The notes: a model not told the origin generated them from the letters alone. A stretch of 64,000 nucleotides of DNA from Thiomonas sp. X19 (GCF_900089495.1 NZ_LT605203.1:2774319-2838318), one strand, 5' to 3'; numbered from the stretch's first letter, positions 28,024 to 36,903 are shown. Program-made: numbers and translations.

Positions 28024-28212
28024 TCAATGTTTGTGCCCCGGCCCTTGTTCCGGAGTGCGTTGCTCACTGTCTTTGCCTGCGGGCTTGTGGTCATTATGGT
28101 CACCGCCACTCCCACCACCGTGTCCACCGTGCCCGCCGTGGCCGAACAGATGCATCGCGATCATTCCGGCGAAGAACAGCACCCAAACCCAGTTTTGTGA
28201 AAGCCATTCCAT
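28024..28212 (-). CDS. Small His/Gly-rich membrane protein, DUF2933-like
   Basis: A 62-residue protein: one membrane helix (NWVWVLFFAGMIAMHLFG) followed by a histidine- and glycine-rich tail (GHGGHGGHGGG and a His-rich end) that could bind metal. This is the DUF2933 layout. A good ribosome-binding site (GAGGAG) precedes the ATG. It is first in the run DUF2933-DUF5676-ppk2-relic-MFS. The metal role is inferred from histidines and context. Confidence 0.7.
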   Translation of the reverse strand: MEWLSQNWVWVLFFAGMIAMHLFGHGGHGGHGGGSGGDHNDHKPAGKDSEQRTPEQGPGHKH

Positions 28213-28252
28213 GATTTGCTCCTCTACTCAATCAAACAGTCGATTGGCGATT

Positions 28253-28531
28253 TCACTGATGGATATCAGCGCGAGTCAGCCGCAGCAGCCGCCCTTGCCT
28301 TGAGGTTCCTGCGCGGTGTTGGGTGGTATCCACGCCATAGCCCGCGCCTTTCACGGCCGATTTCAGTTGGTCGGGCGAGGTCAGCCGCTCGTCATACTGC
28401 ACCGTGGCTTCGCCGGCCGACAGCGACACTTTTACCTCGCCGACTCCGGGAATCGCCTTCAGCGCGTGCGTTACATTGCTGGTGCAGCCCCCGCAAGTCA
28501 TGCCTGTTACTTTCAAAAGTTCAGTTTGCAT
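28253..28531 (-). CDS. copZ: CopZ-like copper chaperone, C-terminus shifted
   Basis: A small heavy-metal-associated (HMA) protein. The metal site MTCGGC is at residues 10-15 of KVTGMTCGGCTSNVTHAL, and the ferredoxin-like fold runs to AVKGAGYGV. Such chaperones hand Cu(I) to export ATPases. After residue 70 the sequence (HRAGTSRQGRLL) is unfamiliar, while the neighbouring frame reads TAQEPQGKGGCCG with a stop at 28276, the usual Gly-Cys tail. A single-base indel near 28305 therefore probably altered the end. The core domain is intact. Confidence 0.85.
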   Translation of the reverse strand: MQTELLKVTGMTCGGCTSNVTHALKAIPGVGEVKVSLSAGEATVQYDERLTSPDQLKSAVKGAGYGVDTTQHRAGTSRQGRLLRLTRADIHQ

Positions 28532-28616
28532 GGTGATGCCTCTTTCCAAAGGGTGTCGACTTGATGAGGCGCTCCTGAAATTGTATTGGTGATAAACCCG
28601 GTTTTCCGGGCCGGGT

Positions 28617-28847
28617 TTATTTCTTGGTGTCGAAATAGGCGTGCAGTTCCACTTCCGTCGGCTGTTTCCGGAACACGACCTCATCGTCCACCACCAGATT
28701 CGGCGAATGCCGGATGCCGAACTTTTGGACAAGGTCGGCGCAGTCTTCCACGAAACACACGCGGTACGGAATCCGCAAGCATTCGAGTTCCTTTTCCAGG
28801 TTTTTACGATGCGTACAGGCTTTCGTCGCGATGATCATTACATCCAT
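28617..28847 (-). CDS. Thioredoxin/glutaredoxin-fold small protein
   Basis: A 76-residue protein with the outline of a thioredoxin fold: strand IIATKACTHRKNL with one cysteine at the usual active-site place (CTHR, not CxxC), then RIPYRVCFVEDCADL and a cis-proline-like segment RHSPNLVVDDEVVF. It resembles the small glutaredoxin-like proteins found beside copper chaperones. With only one Cys in the active-site turn it probably acts by glutathione or metal binding; this is inference. The start at 28847 has an excellent site (GGAGGT, 4 bp away). Confidence 0.65.
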   Translation of the reverse strand: MDVMIIATKACTHRKNLEKELECLRIPYRVCFVEDCADLVQKFGIRHSPNLVVDDEVVFRKQPTEVELHAYFDTKK

Positions 28848-28895
28848 AGTTACCTCCAAGCAAACCAGGCGGGTTGCCCGCCTGATTTAGCACGC

Positions 28896-29318
28896 TCACA
28901 TCTTCGCGGGTGAAGCAGGCATGTCCTTGCGCATCTGGTCCATCTGTTTGCGCATCTGGCCCATCGTCTTCTGCGTACCGGCGTCCATCGCCATATCCTT
29001 GTTCATCATGCCCGACATGCTGTTCATCATGGCGCCCATTTGCTTCATCTGGCGTGACATCTTCTTCATCGTGGCCGGGTCCATGCTGCCGCTTTCCAGC
29101 ATGCCGGACATATCTTTCATCTCACTCGACATGTCGTTCATAAGCCCCGACATTTGCTGCGCGCCAGACTCGCCCTTGTCGCTCATGCCCTGCATACCGG
29201 ACACGCCGGGCATCGTTCCACCCTGTCCGGCATGGTTTGCTGCATAGGCCGGAACCGCGAATGCGGTGCCTGTGATCAGCAATAACGCGCCAACTTTTCC
29301 TAAAACCGAATGTTTCAT
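28896..29318 (-). CDS. Secreted methionine-rich protein
   Basis: A 140-residue protein with a signal peptide (cleavage likely after AYA near residue 26) and about 30 methionines in the rest, often as M-x-x-M or MM (e.g. MKKMSRQMKQMGAMMNSMSG). Methionine clusters bind Cu(I). It has no known catalytic motif. Helix-friendly spacing suggests long amphipathic helices. A strong ribosome-binding site (AAGGAG) precedes the ATG. It is likely a periplasmic copper buffer; function inferred from composition and location. Confidence 0.7.
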   Translation of the reverse strand: MKHSVLGKVGALLLITGTAFAVPAYAANHAGQGGTMPGVSGMQGMSDKGESGAQQMSGLMNDMSSEMKDMSGMLESGSMDPATMKKMSRQMKQMGAMMNSMSGMMNKDMAMDAGTQKTMGQMRKQMDQMRKDMPASPAKM

Positions 29319-29605
29319 GATTTACTCCTTGGTTAGCGGGGACATCCCCCGGTTTTATTGCCACCACGTTCAGGTTGTCACACGTGCCAGCAGTAAATTG
29401 CTAAAGCTGTTGGTATACAAACGTGACCGCCTCACTGCTCTTTGTTACTGAATATATCCGTACTGCGAATTTCGTATTCATCTTGCTGTGGTGGAGTTTC
29501 CTGATCAGCCGACCCTGGCAGCAAGCCTTGGCGCAGCGCTTACCGTTGCTCCATGTCATGCGCGTCGCATTGCTTCGCGCACCCGTCGCAAATCTGCTTC
29601 GTGAT

Positions 29606-29758
29606 TCATCTTTTTAGGACGGTCACTTCTTCTTCTGCCGGAAGATGACCAAACGAGCAGCACATTCTGCGGCAGATGCTGGGGCCGGCTTGCCGGACCT
29701 GCGGATGCATCGGGCAGGTGCACTCGGTGCCGGGCGGCAGATGGGTCATCTCGGGCAT
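29606..29758 (-). pseudogene. Relic of a heavy-metal-binding (CPMHP) domain
   Basis: A 50-residue piece starting MPEMTHLPPGTECTCPMHPQ. The CTCPMHPQVRQAGP stretch is the hallmark of the small metal-binding domain found at the N-terminus of some copper P-type ATPases and of CusB-like proteins. The usual following CPxCGM is ruined (ICRRMCCSF), and the frame ends soon after. The intact ATPase here lacks this domain, so the relic comes from another gene, perhaps the one whose tail survives at 26739-26927. Confidence 0.5.
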
Positions 29759-29860
29759 GGCGACATCCTCATCAAGGGGTCGGTGCAAGGCAGTGCTGCC
29801 GATGCGCGAGGGTGAAGGCGCGGCGCGATCCGCCCCCGCTCGCAACCGCGGACCAGCCGT

Positions 29861-30088
29861 TCACGCGCCTCCCGTCAAGTCGGCGCGCCGTTTCACATAC
29901 TCGTCGCGGTCGATCTCGCCGCGGGCGTAACGCGCGTCGAGAGTCTTGAGAGCCGTGCGCTGGCGCGGCTCGGACCGATCCTGCATGAAATAGCGCACCA
30001 GCCCGACGATCAGAAAAACCGGGATGGCCCAGACCAGGATCATCCCAATCCATCCCAACCCCATTCCGCCATATTCGAAGCCCATCAT
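29861..30088 (-). CDS. Small membrane protein with SHOCT domain
   Basis: A 75-residue protein: one membrane helix (WIGMILVWAIPVFLIVGLVR) and a C-terminal SHOCT motif (ALKTLDARYARGEIDRDEYV). SHOCT domains are short helical motifs thought to mediate protein association. The role is unknown. The start at 30088 follows GGAGG at a good distance. It belongs to the minus-strand cop run, 72 bp after the Met/His-rich gene. Confidence 0.75.
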   Translation of the reverse strand: MMGFEYGGMGLGWIGMILVWAIPVFLIVGLVRYFMQDRSEPRQRTALKTLDARYARGEIDRDEYVKRRADLTGGA

Positions 30089-30160
30089 GGTCCGCCTCCA
30101 GGCATCCATGGAATATGCCGTGCGCCGTGCGCAGAGCCCGGCGCGGCGCACGGCCGCCGT

Positions 30161-30562
30161 TCACTGCCCCGGGTTCGCCGGGTTGGGCTGGGACTTGCCC
30201 ATGTCCATCATGGGGCCGTGGCCTGCTTCGCTGCCGTGCATGCTTTGGCCCTGCATGCCCATGCCGTTCTGCCCACCGGCCTTGGAGCCGTGATCCATGC
30301 CGCCCATCATCCCCTTGCCGTCTTTCATCTGCGATCCATCATCCATCGGCACGGACGGCTTGGCCGCCCCGCTCTGAAGCATGCCTTGTGGGCGCCCCTG
30401 CCCGGACTGCGTCGCGCTGGTGGCCTGGGTCGGCTCGGGGTGGTGCGCCGCATGCGCATCCGGGTTCAACTCGGCGGCCAGCAGGGCGGAGGGCGCCGCC
30501 AGGGCGAAGGCCAAGGCCAGCAGCGCGCGCTGGAGGGTCGAGGTGTTGCGGGTCGGTTTCAT
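30161..30562 (-). CDS. Secreted Met/His-rich protein
   Basis: A 133-residue protein with a signal peptide (ALLALAFALAAPSALLAA, cleavage near residue 30) and a low-complexity mature part rich in Met, His, Gly and Gln (DHGSKAGGQNGMGMQGQSMH and similar). No known fold or enzyme motif. Such proteins act as copper traps in other cop clusters; that is inferred here. It lies directly downstream of copG on the strand. Confidence 0.65.
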   Translation of the reverse strand: MKPTRNTSTLQRALLALAFALAAPSALLAAELNPDAHAAHHPEPTQATSATQSGQGRPQGMLQSGAAKPSVPMDDGSQMKDGKGMMGGMDHGSKAGGQNGMGMQGQSMHGSEAGHGPMMDMGKSQPNPANPGQ

Positions 30563-30607
30563 GGTCGTTCCTTTCGTGAACGTGGGTCGGGGTGAGGCGA
30601 GATGTGT

Positions 30608-31057
30608 TCAGTAACGGGCGTACTGGCGAGTGGAGCCGTCGCGGTCAATCAGGAGGACATCGAACGCGTCCTTGCGTTCGCCTTCCATGCCGGGAGACCC
30701 CATCGGCATGCCCGGCACAACCAGCCCGCGCACGCGGGGCCGCTCGCTCAGCAGGCGCCTGATGTCTTGCGCCGGCACGTGGCCTTCCACCACGTAGCCG
30801 CCCACTTCGGCGGTGTGGCAGGAACCCACGCCGAACGGCACACCCAGGCGCTGCTTGTGGGCCGCCACGTCATTCGTGTCATGGGCGACGACCTGGAAGC
30901 CGTTGGCTTGCAGGTGCTTGATCCAGGCGGTGCAGCAGCCGCAAGCCGGGTCTTTGTAGACCTGCACAGTCGGCGGCTTCACCGCGCCGGGCGCGGCCCA
31001 CGCCGCCGGGGCCGTCATCAGGCCGATGAAAATCAACTTGAGGATTGGGGTTTTCAC
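30608..31057 (-). CDS. copG: CopG-like periplasmic copper protein (DUF411)
   Basis: A 149-residue exported protein of the DUF411/CopG family. After the signal peptide (cleavage near AWA) it has a thioredoxin-like start with the cysteine cluster KDPACGCCTAWIKHL, then VPFGVGSCHTAEVGGYVVEG, and the conserved end GLVVPGMPMGSPGME. CopG in other bacteria binds a copper-sulfur cluster and may change copper's redox state. The start codon is GTG with GGGAGA upstream. It lies between the cupredoxin and the Met/His-rich gene. Confidence 0.88.
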   Translation of the reverse strand: MKTPILKLIFIGLMTAPAAWAAPGAVKPPTVQVYKDPACGCCTAWIKHLQANGFQVVAHDTNDVAAHKQRLGVPFGVGSCHTAEVGGYVVEGHVPAQDIRRLLSERPRVRGLVVPGMPMGSPGMEGERKDAFDVLLIDRDGSTRQYARY

Positions 31058-31112
31058 GTCGATCTCCCGAATTCGATGCCCGCGCCATGGCGCAAGGCCT
31101 GGATGGCGGCGG

Positions 31113-31631
31113 TCATTCGACCAACACCTTGCCCATCATGCCGGCCTCCATGTGCCCGGGCACGAGGCAGGCGAAGTCAACCGTTCCAGGCTTGTCGAAC
31201 TGCCAGACGATGCTGCCGCGCTGCCCTGGTGCAAGCCGGACCATATTGGGTTCGGCGTGCTGCATCATCGGCATTTTGCGCATCATCTCGGCATGCTCCT
31301 TGAGTTCGTCCGGAGTGCCGAGCACCATCTCATGGGACATCTTGCCGGCGTTCTGGAGCGTGAAGCGGACGGTCTCCCCCTTTTTGACCTGGATGGTGTC
31401 CGGCGCGAAGCGCATGGAGTCGTCCATCGTGATGTCGATGGTGCGGCTGACCCGGGACGGATCCCCGGGCTTGCCCGCCATCGACGCATGCGTGTCCTCA
31501 TGCATGCCGGCCATGTCGTGGCCCTGCATCGTCTGCGGGCCTTCCATGCCGTGGCCTGCGCCATGGCTGCCTGCCGCCAGCGCCAGGGCCGGCAATGCGC
31601 CGAGGGTCAGGATCAAGAGTGTCTTTTTCAT
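31113..31631 (-). CDS. copI: Periplasmic cupredoxin (CopI-like)
   Basis: A 172-residue blue-copper protein. It has a signal peptide (LLILTLGALPALALAA), a His/Met-rich segment (about 20-55), then one cupredoxin domain with ligands His in GKMSHEMVLG and Cys-His-Met in FACLVPGHMEAGMMG near the end. CopI-type cupredoxins bind copper in the periplasm and are needed for Cu(II) tolerance in some betaproteobacteria. It lies 64 bp after copB. The gene name is from context and may be changed. Confidence 0.78.
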   Translation of the reverse strand: MKKTLLILTLGALPALALAAGSHGAGHGMEGPQTMQGHDMAGMHEDTHASMAGKPGDPSRVSRTIDITMDDSMRFAPDTIQVKKGETVRFTLQNAGKMSHEMVLGTPDELKEHAEMMRKMPMMQHAEPNMVRLAPGQRGSIVWQFDKPGTVDFACLVPGHMEAGMMGKVLVE

Positions 31632-31695
31632 CGAAACCTCTGTAGTTCGTTCGCGTGAAATGAAAGATCCCGGTCTTGCGTAGCCGGGCGGGAAA

Positions 31696-32664
31696 TCAGA
31701 ACCACAATCGCACCCCGGCGACCAGACGCGTTTGCCTGGGTCGTTCGCCGGCGGCGCGGGCCAGGTCGGCGGTCTGGCCGAACTTGCCGGCCCACTCCAC
31801 GCCGACATAGGGCGCGAACTGGCGCGTGAATTCATAGCGCAGGCGCAGGCCGGCGGTGAGGTTGGACAGCCCGCTGCCGATGTCGCGTGCCGGGTCGCTC
31901 TTGCCGTAGACATTGGCGTCGATGCGCGGCTGCGCGATGAGCTTCTGCGTGAGCAGAACGTCATAGCTCGCCGCCAGGCGCAGCGCGCTGCGCCCCTGAT
32001 CCCCCAGATAACCGGTGGCCTCGATGTCGAACCAGTAGGGGGCGATGCCCTGCACGCCGAATGCCAGCCACTTGCGGTCCGGCCCCGCGCCGCTGTCGTA
32101 GCGCAGGCCCAGTTGCGTATCCCAGAAGGTGGCCGCTGCGTGACCCCAGAGCAGTTCGGTCCGGGCGCCCTGCAGCCGGCCCCGGGCGGCATCGCCCTCG
32201 GCCTTGAGCACCAGCTTGTTCTGATCCCGGCCGAACCAGGCTTGTGCGTCGTAGGCCGTGGCGTTGCCGTCGCGGGTGTAGACCCGCTCCAGCCGGTCGA
32301 TCAGCAGCGTACCGAAGCTGTGCTCGTCGGCCAGCCGGGGCGGCTGCACGCCGGCAAGGGTGTACGGCCCTGAACCCAGCGTGTAGCCGCCGGAATAGGC
32401 GTTCGGATCCCGCGCGCCGGGCGGCGCGGAGCCGCCTTGCATCGGCGCCATCGGCATCGCGCTCCCCGCAGCTTCGCCATGGCTCATGCCGCCCATTCCA
32501 GACATGCCGGGCATTGCGGCCGAGGCCGGGCTCATGTCCTGCGCCCCGGCGGCCGATGGCATGTCCATGCCGCCGTGCGGCGCCGAAGCCTGCGCCCAGG
32601 CGGGTGCCGCGCCCAGAGTCAACAGGACGGCGGCGATGCAGCTCAATCGAAGGTTTGTGTTCAT
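31696..32664 (-). CDS. copB: Outer-membrane copper resistance protein CopB
   Basis: A 322-residue protein with a signal peptide (cleavage near AWAQA), a Met-rich region (PGMSGMGGMSHG, about 45-85), and a C-terminal beta-barrel of the CopB family: alternating strands such as ERVYTRDGNATAYDAQAWFG and a final aromatic strand VAGVRLWF. It works with CopA in copper sequestration or export across the envelope. An in-frame ATG 18 bp upstream (32682) is also possible; the later one gives a better signal peptide. It lies 36 bp after copA. Confidence 0.9.
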   Translation of the reverse strand: MNTNLRLSCIAAVLLTLGAAPAWAQASAPHGGMDMPSAAGAQDMSPASAAMPGMSGMGGMSHGEAAGSAMPMAPMQGGSAPPGARDPNAYSGGYTLGSGPYTLAGVQPPRLADEHSFGTLLIDRLERVYTRDGNATAYDAQAWFGRDQNKLVLKAEGDAARGRLQGARTELLWGHAAATFWDTQLGLRYDSGAGPDRKWLAFGVQGIAPYWFDIEATGYLGDQGRSALRLAASYDVLLTQKLIAQPRIDANVYGKSDPARDIGSGLSNLTAGLRLRYEFTRQFAPYVGVEWAGKFGQTADLARAAGERPRQTRLVAGVRLWF

Positions 32665-32700
32665 GTTCGTGTCTTTGTCCATCAGGCGATTGCGGGCGGC

Positions 32701-34482
32701 TCAGGCCACCACCACTTCGCGAAACATGCCCGCTTCCATGTGGAGCATGAGGTGGCAATGCCAGGCCCAGCGGCCGAGGGCGTCCGCGGTGACGAGGAAA
32801 CTGATCCGCTGGGCGGGCTGCACGGTGATGGTGTGCTTGCGCACCTGGAAATTTCCCTGCGGACTTTCCAACTCGCTCCACATGCCGTGCAGATGCATGG
32901 GATGGGTCATCATGGTGTCGTTGACCATCACCACGCGCAGGCGCTCGCCGTGGCGAAAGTGCACGGGCGTGGATTGGCCGAATGGGAGGCCGTCGATCGA
33001 CCAGGCATAGCGTTGCATATTGCCGGTCAGGTGCAGCTCGATCTCGCGCTCGGGGCGGCGCGTGTCAAGCGGTCCGCCGAGGGTGCGCAGATCGGCGTAG
33101 GTCAGCACGCGGCGGCCGTTGTCGCGCAGGCCGATGCCCGGGTCGTCCAGGTTGGTTCGCGGCGTATCCACATGCATGTCCGTACTCGGGCCGTATTCGC
33201 TCTTGGCGTGCCGCACCGCGGCGCCCGGGGCCTGGCCCGGCCCCATGTCCATGCCCGACATGTTTCCCGTACCCATGCCGGGCATGCCAGCGTGCTCCGC
33301 ACCATTCGCGCCGCCCGCTGCAGAAGCCATCGCGCCCATCATGTCGGCCATGCTCAGCCATTCGGCCTTGTCGAGCGCGGGAACCGGCGCCGCCAGCCCG
33401 GCGCGGGTGGCGAGCGTGCCGCGGGCATAGCCCGTGCGGTCCATGGACTGCGCGAAGAGGGTGTAGGCGTCGTGCTTCGGGGTGACGATCACGTCGTAGG
33501 TTTCGCCGGGGCCGAAGCGGAATTCGTCCACCTCGGCGGGCTCGACATTCTGGCCGTCGGCCTGCACCACCACGAGCTTCAATCCCGGGATGCGCACGTC
33601 GTAGTAGGTATTGGCTGCGCCGTTGATGAAGCGCAACCTGACCCTCTCCCCCGGGCGGAACAATCCAGTCCAGTTGCCGGCAGGGGTGGTGCCGTTCACC
33701 AGATAGGTGAGCGTCGCGGCCGAGAGGTCCGACAGATCGGTCGGATTCATGCGCATCTCGTTCCACATCTTGCGCTTGTCCAGCGCGGCCGCCAGGCCTT
33801 GGCGCGAGACGTCGCGGAAGAAGTCCACCACCGTGGGCTGGTTGTAGTTGTAGTAGTCGCCCTGCACCTTGAGCTTGGCGAAGACGCGCATCGGGTCTTC
33901 GTCGGTCCAGTCGGAGAGCTGCACGACGTGGTCGCGGTCGGCGCGGATCGTCTCGCCGCCGGACGGCTCGATGACGATGGCGCCGTACATGCCGGTCTGC
34001 TCCTGCATGCCGGAGTGCGAGTGGTACCAGTACGTGCCGCCTTGCTCCACCTTGAAGCGGTAGGTGAAGGTTTGTCCCGGAGCGATGCCGGCGAAGCTGA
34101 TGCCCGGCACGCCGTCCATCTGGAACGGGAGGAGGATGCCGTGCCAGTGGATCGAAGTGGATTCGCGTAATCTGTTGGTCACGCGGATCGTGACCGTGTC
34201 GCCCTCGCGCCAGTGCAGCGTGGGGCCGGGAATCGAGCCGTTGATGGTGGTGGCCGTGCGCGGCTTGCCGGTGAAGTTCACCGGCGACTCGGCGATGACG
34301 AGGTCGAACTCGGTGCCGCGCAGCACTGGTGCTGCGCCCGTTGACGTAGCCTCGCCGTCCGCCCGCGCGGGCCGGGCGAAGGGCGACAGCCCGAGCGCGA
34401 CGCCTCCGGCGGCCAGGCCCTGGACAAAGCGCCGGCGCGGAAGGTGGGGCGCGGCGGCGAACTCGGGCGTATGCAGTTTCAT
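32701..34482 (-). CDS. copA: Multicopper oxidase CopA
   Basis: A 593-residue periplasmic multicopper oxidase. A twin-arginine signal (LPRRRFVQGLAAGG) shows export of the folded enzyme. Copper ligands are present in all four usual places: SIHWHGILLP, GTYWYHSHSG, THPMHLHGMW and WAWHCHLMLHMEAGMF. A Met-rich insert (GMGTGNMSGMDMGPG, about 370-400) could hold extra copper. It oxidises Cu(I) and binds copper in the periplasm. ATG 34482 was chosen because the Tat motif is then properly placed. First gene of the minus-strand cop run, divergent from copRS. Confidence 0.95.
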   Translation of the reverse strand: MKLHTPEFAAAPHLPRRRFVQGLAAGGVALGLSPFARPARADGEATSTGAAPVLRGTEFDLVIAESPVNFTGKPRTATTINGSIPGPTLHWREGDTVTIRVTNRLRESTSIHWHGILLPFQMDGVPGISFAGIAPGQTFTYRFKVEQGGTYWYHSHSGMQEQTGMYGAIVIEPSGGETIRADRDHVVQLSDWTDEDPMRVFAKLKVQGDYYNYNQPTVVDFFRDVSRQGLAAALDKRKMWNEMRMNPTDLSDLSAATLTYLVNGTTPAGNWTGLFRPGERVRLRFINGAANTYYDVRIPGLKLVVVQADGQNVEPAEVDEFRFGPGETYDVIVTPKHDAYTLFAQSMDRTGYARGTLATRAGLAAPVPALDKAEWLSMADMMGAMASAAGGANGAEHAGMPGMGTGNMSGMDMGPGQAPGAAVRHAKSEYGPSTDMHVDTPRTNLDDPGIGLRDNGRRVLTYADLRTLGGPLDTRRPEREIELHLTGNMQRYAWSIDGLPFGQSTPVHFRHGERLRVVMVNDTMMTHPMHLHGMWSELESPQGNFQVRKHTITVQPAQRISFLVTADALGRWAWHCHLMLHMEAGMFREVVVA

Positions 34483-34606
34483 CTGAGCAGGTCTCCAGGG
34501 GGAAAAGATCTGGACCGAACCTGCATCGGCCGCATCCGGCACGCAGATCCCGTCTTCATGACCGCAACCATAATCAGGCGGCACTGTCACGCGCATGACC
34601 GGTCCA

Positions 34607-34620
34607 TTACATTCATGTCA
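34607..34620. promoter_or_regulatory. Candidate CopR box between copA and copR
   Basis: TTACATTCATGTCA is an imperfect inverted repeat (TTACAT against ATGTCA) similar to the TGACA/TGTCA-type sites bound by CopR/CusR regulators. It is in the 254-bp gap between divergent copA and copR, where such a site is expected. Not tested by comparison with other sites. Confidence 0.45.
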
Positions 34621-34736
34621 TCAATCGGTCATCTTGCCGGCAGCATCGGGGGCGTACATTGGGAGCGTGCATCGCCACGCGGCCCCAGACATTCGCGCCC
34701 GGCTGCGTGACGACCGATCTGCGGTGAGGATGGCCC

Positions 34737-35420
34737 ATGAAACTTCTGGTGGTCGAGGACGAAAGCAAAACCGGCGACTATCTGCGCCAGGGCCTGGTCG
34801 AAGCCGGCTTCGTCGTGGACCTCGCCCGCAATGGCCTGGACGGACATCACCTGGCGATGACCGAGCCCTATGACCTAATCGTGCTCGACGTCATGCTGCC
34901 CGACGTGGACGGCTGGCGCATCGTGCAGTCCTTGCGCGGCGCCGGCAAGAGCACGGCCGTGCTGTTCCTGACCGCCAGGGGCAGCGTGGACGATCGCGTC
35001 AAGGGCCTGGAGCTTGGCGCCGACGACTACCTGGTCAAACCGTTCGTGTTCTCCGAGCTGCTGGCGCGGGTGCGTACCCTGCTGCGCCGAGGCGGCGCCC
35101 CCGTCCGGGCGGATCGCCTGCAAGTGGCGGATCTGGTGCTCGACCTGCCGCGCCGCCGCGCCACGCGTGCGGGTACGCGCATCAACCTCACGAACAAGGA
35201 ATTCGCCCTGCTGGAACTGCTGATCCGGCGTCAGGGCGAGGTGTTGCCGCGGTCCCTGATCGCCTCACAGGTGTGGGACATGAACTTCGACAGCGACACC
35301 AATGTGATCGACGTGGCCATTCGCCGCCTGCGCGCCAAGGTCGACGACCCCTTCGAGCCCAAGCTCATCCAGACCATCCGCGGCATGGGCTACACGCTGG
35401 ACGCGCCCGATGCCGGCTGA
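34737..35420 (+). CDS. copR: Copper response regulator, OmpR family
   Basis: A 227-residue two-component response regulator. The receiver domain has the acidic pocket (VVEDESKT), phospho-acceptor Asp in [14 protein letters not shown] (about residue 51), and the conserved Thr and Lys (FLTARG, YLVKPF). The C-terminal winged helix ([20 protein letters not shown], then [15 protein letters not shown]) is OmpR-like. It starts divergently from copA and overlaps copS by 11 bp, so it should control copABI and copG when periplasmic copper rises. Confidence 0.93.
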   Translation: MKLLVVEDESKTGDYLRQGLVEAGFVVDLARNGLDGHHLAMTEPYDLIVLDVMLPDVDGWRIVQSLRGAGKSTAVLFLTARGSVDDRVKGLELGADDYLVKPFVFSELLARVRTLLRRGGAPVRADRLQVADLVLDLPRRRATRAGTRINLTNKEFALLELLIRRQGEVLPRSLIASQVWDMNFDSDTNVIDVAIRRLRAKVDDPFEPKLIQTIRGMGYTLDAPDAG

Positions 35421-36828
35421 GGCGAACAAACGCCGCCCGGCCTCGCTGGCGCTGCGGGTCACGGCATTCGTCGGCGTGGCGACGACGCTGGTGTTCCTGA
35501 TCTTCGCCTGGGGCATTGAGCACTCGATCGAGCAGCACTTCGCCGAGCAGGACCTCGACGAACTTCGGGCCGTTGCGCAATCCATCCAGGCGGCGCTCAG
35601 CGATGCCGCGGCGGAACGGGACCGAAGCGCACTGGAACATCAGCTCGCCGGCGCGGTGGCAGGACATCACGGCGTGTTCTTTCTCGTCCTCGACGGGCAG
35701 GGACGGCCCTTGTACGACACCGCCGGCCGCGGCCTGGCGGACGTGGCGCGAACCCAGCCGGCAGCGGCGCGCCTGGACACCGACGCGCTGCGCATCTGGA
35801 CCGTGCGCGACCGGCCCTACCGCGGCACGGTGCTGCGCATGGGCGCCTACACCGTGCTGCTGGCAACGGCCATGGAGTCCCACGTCCGCTACCTGTCGGA
35901 ACTTCGGCACCGACTGTTGATCGGCACGCTTTCAGCCTGCGCGGTTGCCATCCTGGTCGCGTGGCTGGCGGGGCAATGGGGGCATGCGCCGATCCGCCGC
36001 ATCAGCGACAGGATGCGCAGCGTGACCTCCGAGCAGTTGCATGTCCGGCTCGATCCCGGGCAGGTTCCCATCGAGCTGGCCGAACTGGTGTCGTCGTTCA
36101 ACGCCATGCTCGAGCGCATCGAAGAGAGCTTTCGCCGCCTGTCGCATTTCGCCGCGGACATCGCGCACGAGTTGCGCACGCCGGTGACCAACCTGTCCAC
36201 CCAGACCCAGGTTGCGTTGTCCAAGGCGCGAAGCCTCGAGGCGTACCGGGAGATCCTCTATTCCAACCTGGAGGAGTACGAGCGCATGGGCAAGATGATC
36301 GGCGACATGCTGTTCCTCGCACAGGCCGACCGCGACCTGATCCGGCCCGAGCTGGCCGATGTGGATCTCGCCGACGAGGTGCAGGGGCTGTTCGAGTATT
36401 TCGAGGCCTGGGCGGAGGATCGCGGCGTGGCCCTGGCGCTTCGCGGCGAGGCGCCGAGCGTGCGCGGCGATCGCCTGATGCTGCGCCGCGCGCTGAGCAA
36501 CCTCATGTCCAATGCCATCCGCCATACGCCGTCGGGGCAGACCGTCGCTGTCACGCTTGCGCGTGGGGCTGACTGGATCGAGGTCCAGATGGAGAATCCG
36601 GGTCCTGAGATCCCAGCCGAGCATCTGCCGCGCATTTTCGACCGCTTCCACCGCGTCGATCCCTCGCGTCAGCGCAAGGGCGACGGCGCCGGACTCGGGC
36701 TGGCGATTGTGAAGTCCATCGTCGAGGCGCACGGCGGGGCCGTTTCCGCCGTTTCGGCCGCTGGCCGAACACGATTCCTCGTCAAGCTGCCAAGGGGTTC
36801 CGTCCCGAGCTCGCACCGGGCATCGTGA
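35410..36828 (+). CDS. copS: Copper sensor histidine kinase
   Basis: A 472-residue membrane kinase of the heavy-metal sensor type. Two membrane helices (about 15-35 and 170-192) frame a periplasmic sensor domain. Then comes a HAMP segment, the phosphoacceptor His in [18 protein letters not shown] (about residue 247), the N-box [15 protein letters not shown], and the G-box [20 protein letters not shown]. It phosphorylates CopR. Start at 35410 lies inside the end of copR. The next 600 bp hold only debris. Confidence 0.92.
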   Translation: MPAEANKRRPASLALRVTAFVGVATTLVFLIFAWGIEHSIEQHFAEQDLDELRAVAQSIQAALSDAAAERDRSALEHQLAGAVAGHHGVFFLVLDGQGRPLYDTAGRGLADVARTQPAAARLDTDALRIWTVRDRPYRGTVLRMGAYTVLLATAMESHVRYLSELRHRLLIGTLSACAVAILVAWLAGQWGHAPIRRISDRMRSVTSEQLHVRLDPGQVPIELAELVSSFNAMLERIEESFRRLSHFAADIAHELRTPVTNLSTQTQVALSKARSLEAYREILYSNLEEYERMGKMIGDMLFLAQADRDLIRPELADVDLADEVQGLFEYFEAWAEDRGVALALRGEAPSVRGDRLMLRRALSNLMSNAIRHTPSGQTVAVTLARGADWIEVQMENPGPEIPAEHLPRIFDRFHRVDPSRQRKGDGAGLGLAIVKSIVEAHGGAVSAVSAAGRTRFLVKLPRGSVPSSHRAS

Positions 36829-36903
36829 CGACGAGGCGCCGCCTTGCGCAAGAAGGCGCGATTGCGCCGAGCCCGGGCAAACCGCGCTAGAGCAAAGGCC
36901 CGA

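Noticed and set aside
29423..29617. A 64-residue plus-strand frame with a hydrophobic segment
   Set aside because: No ribosome-binding site, no family match, and it lies opposite the direction of every gene around it. Treated as chance.
28024..30562. A tandem-repeat or CRISPR-like array in the Met/His-rich region
   Set aside because: The repetition is at amino-acid level (Met, His, Gly). There are no equal-length DNA repeats with regular spacers.
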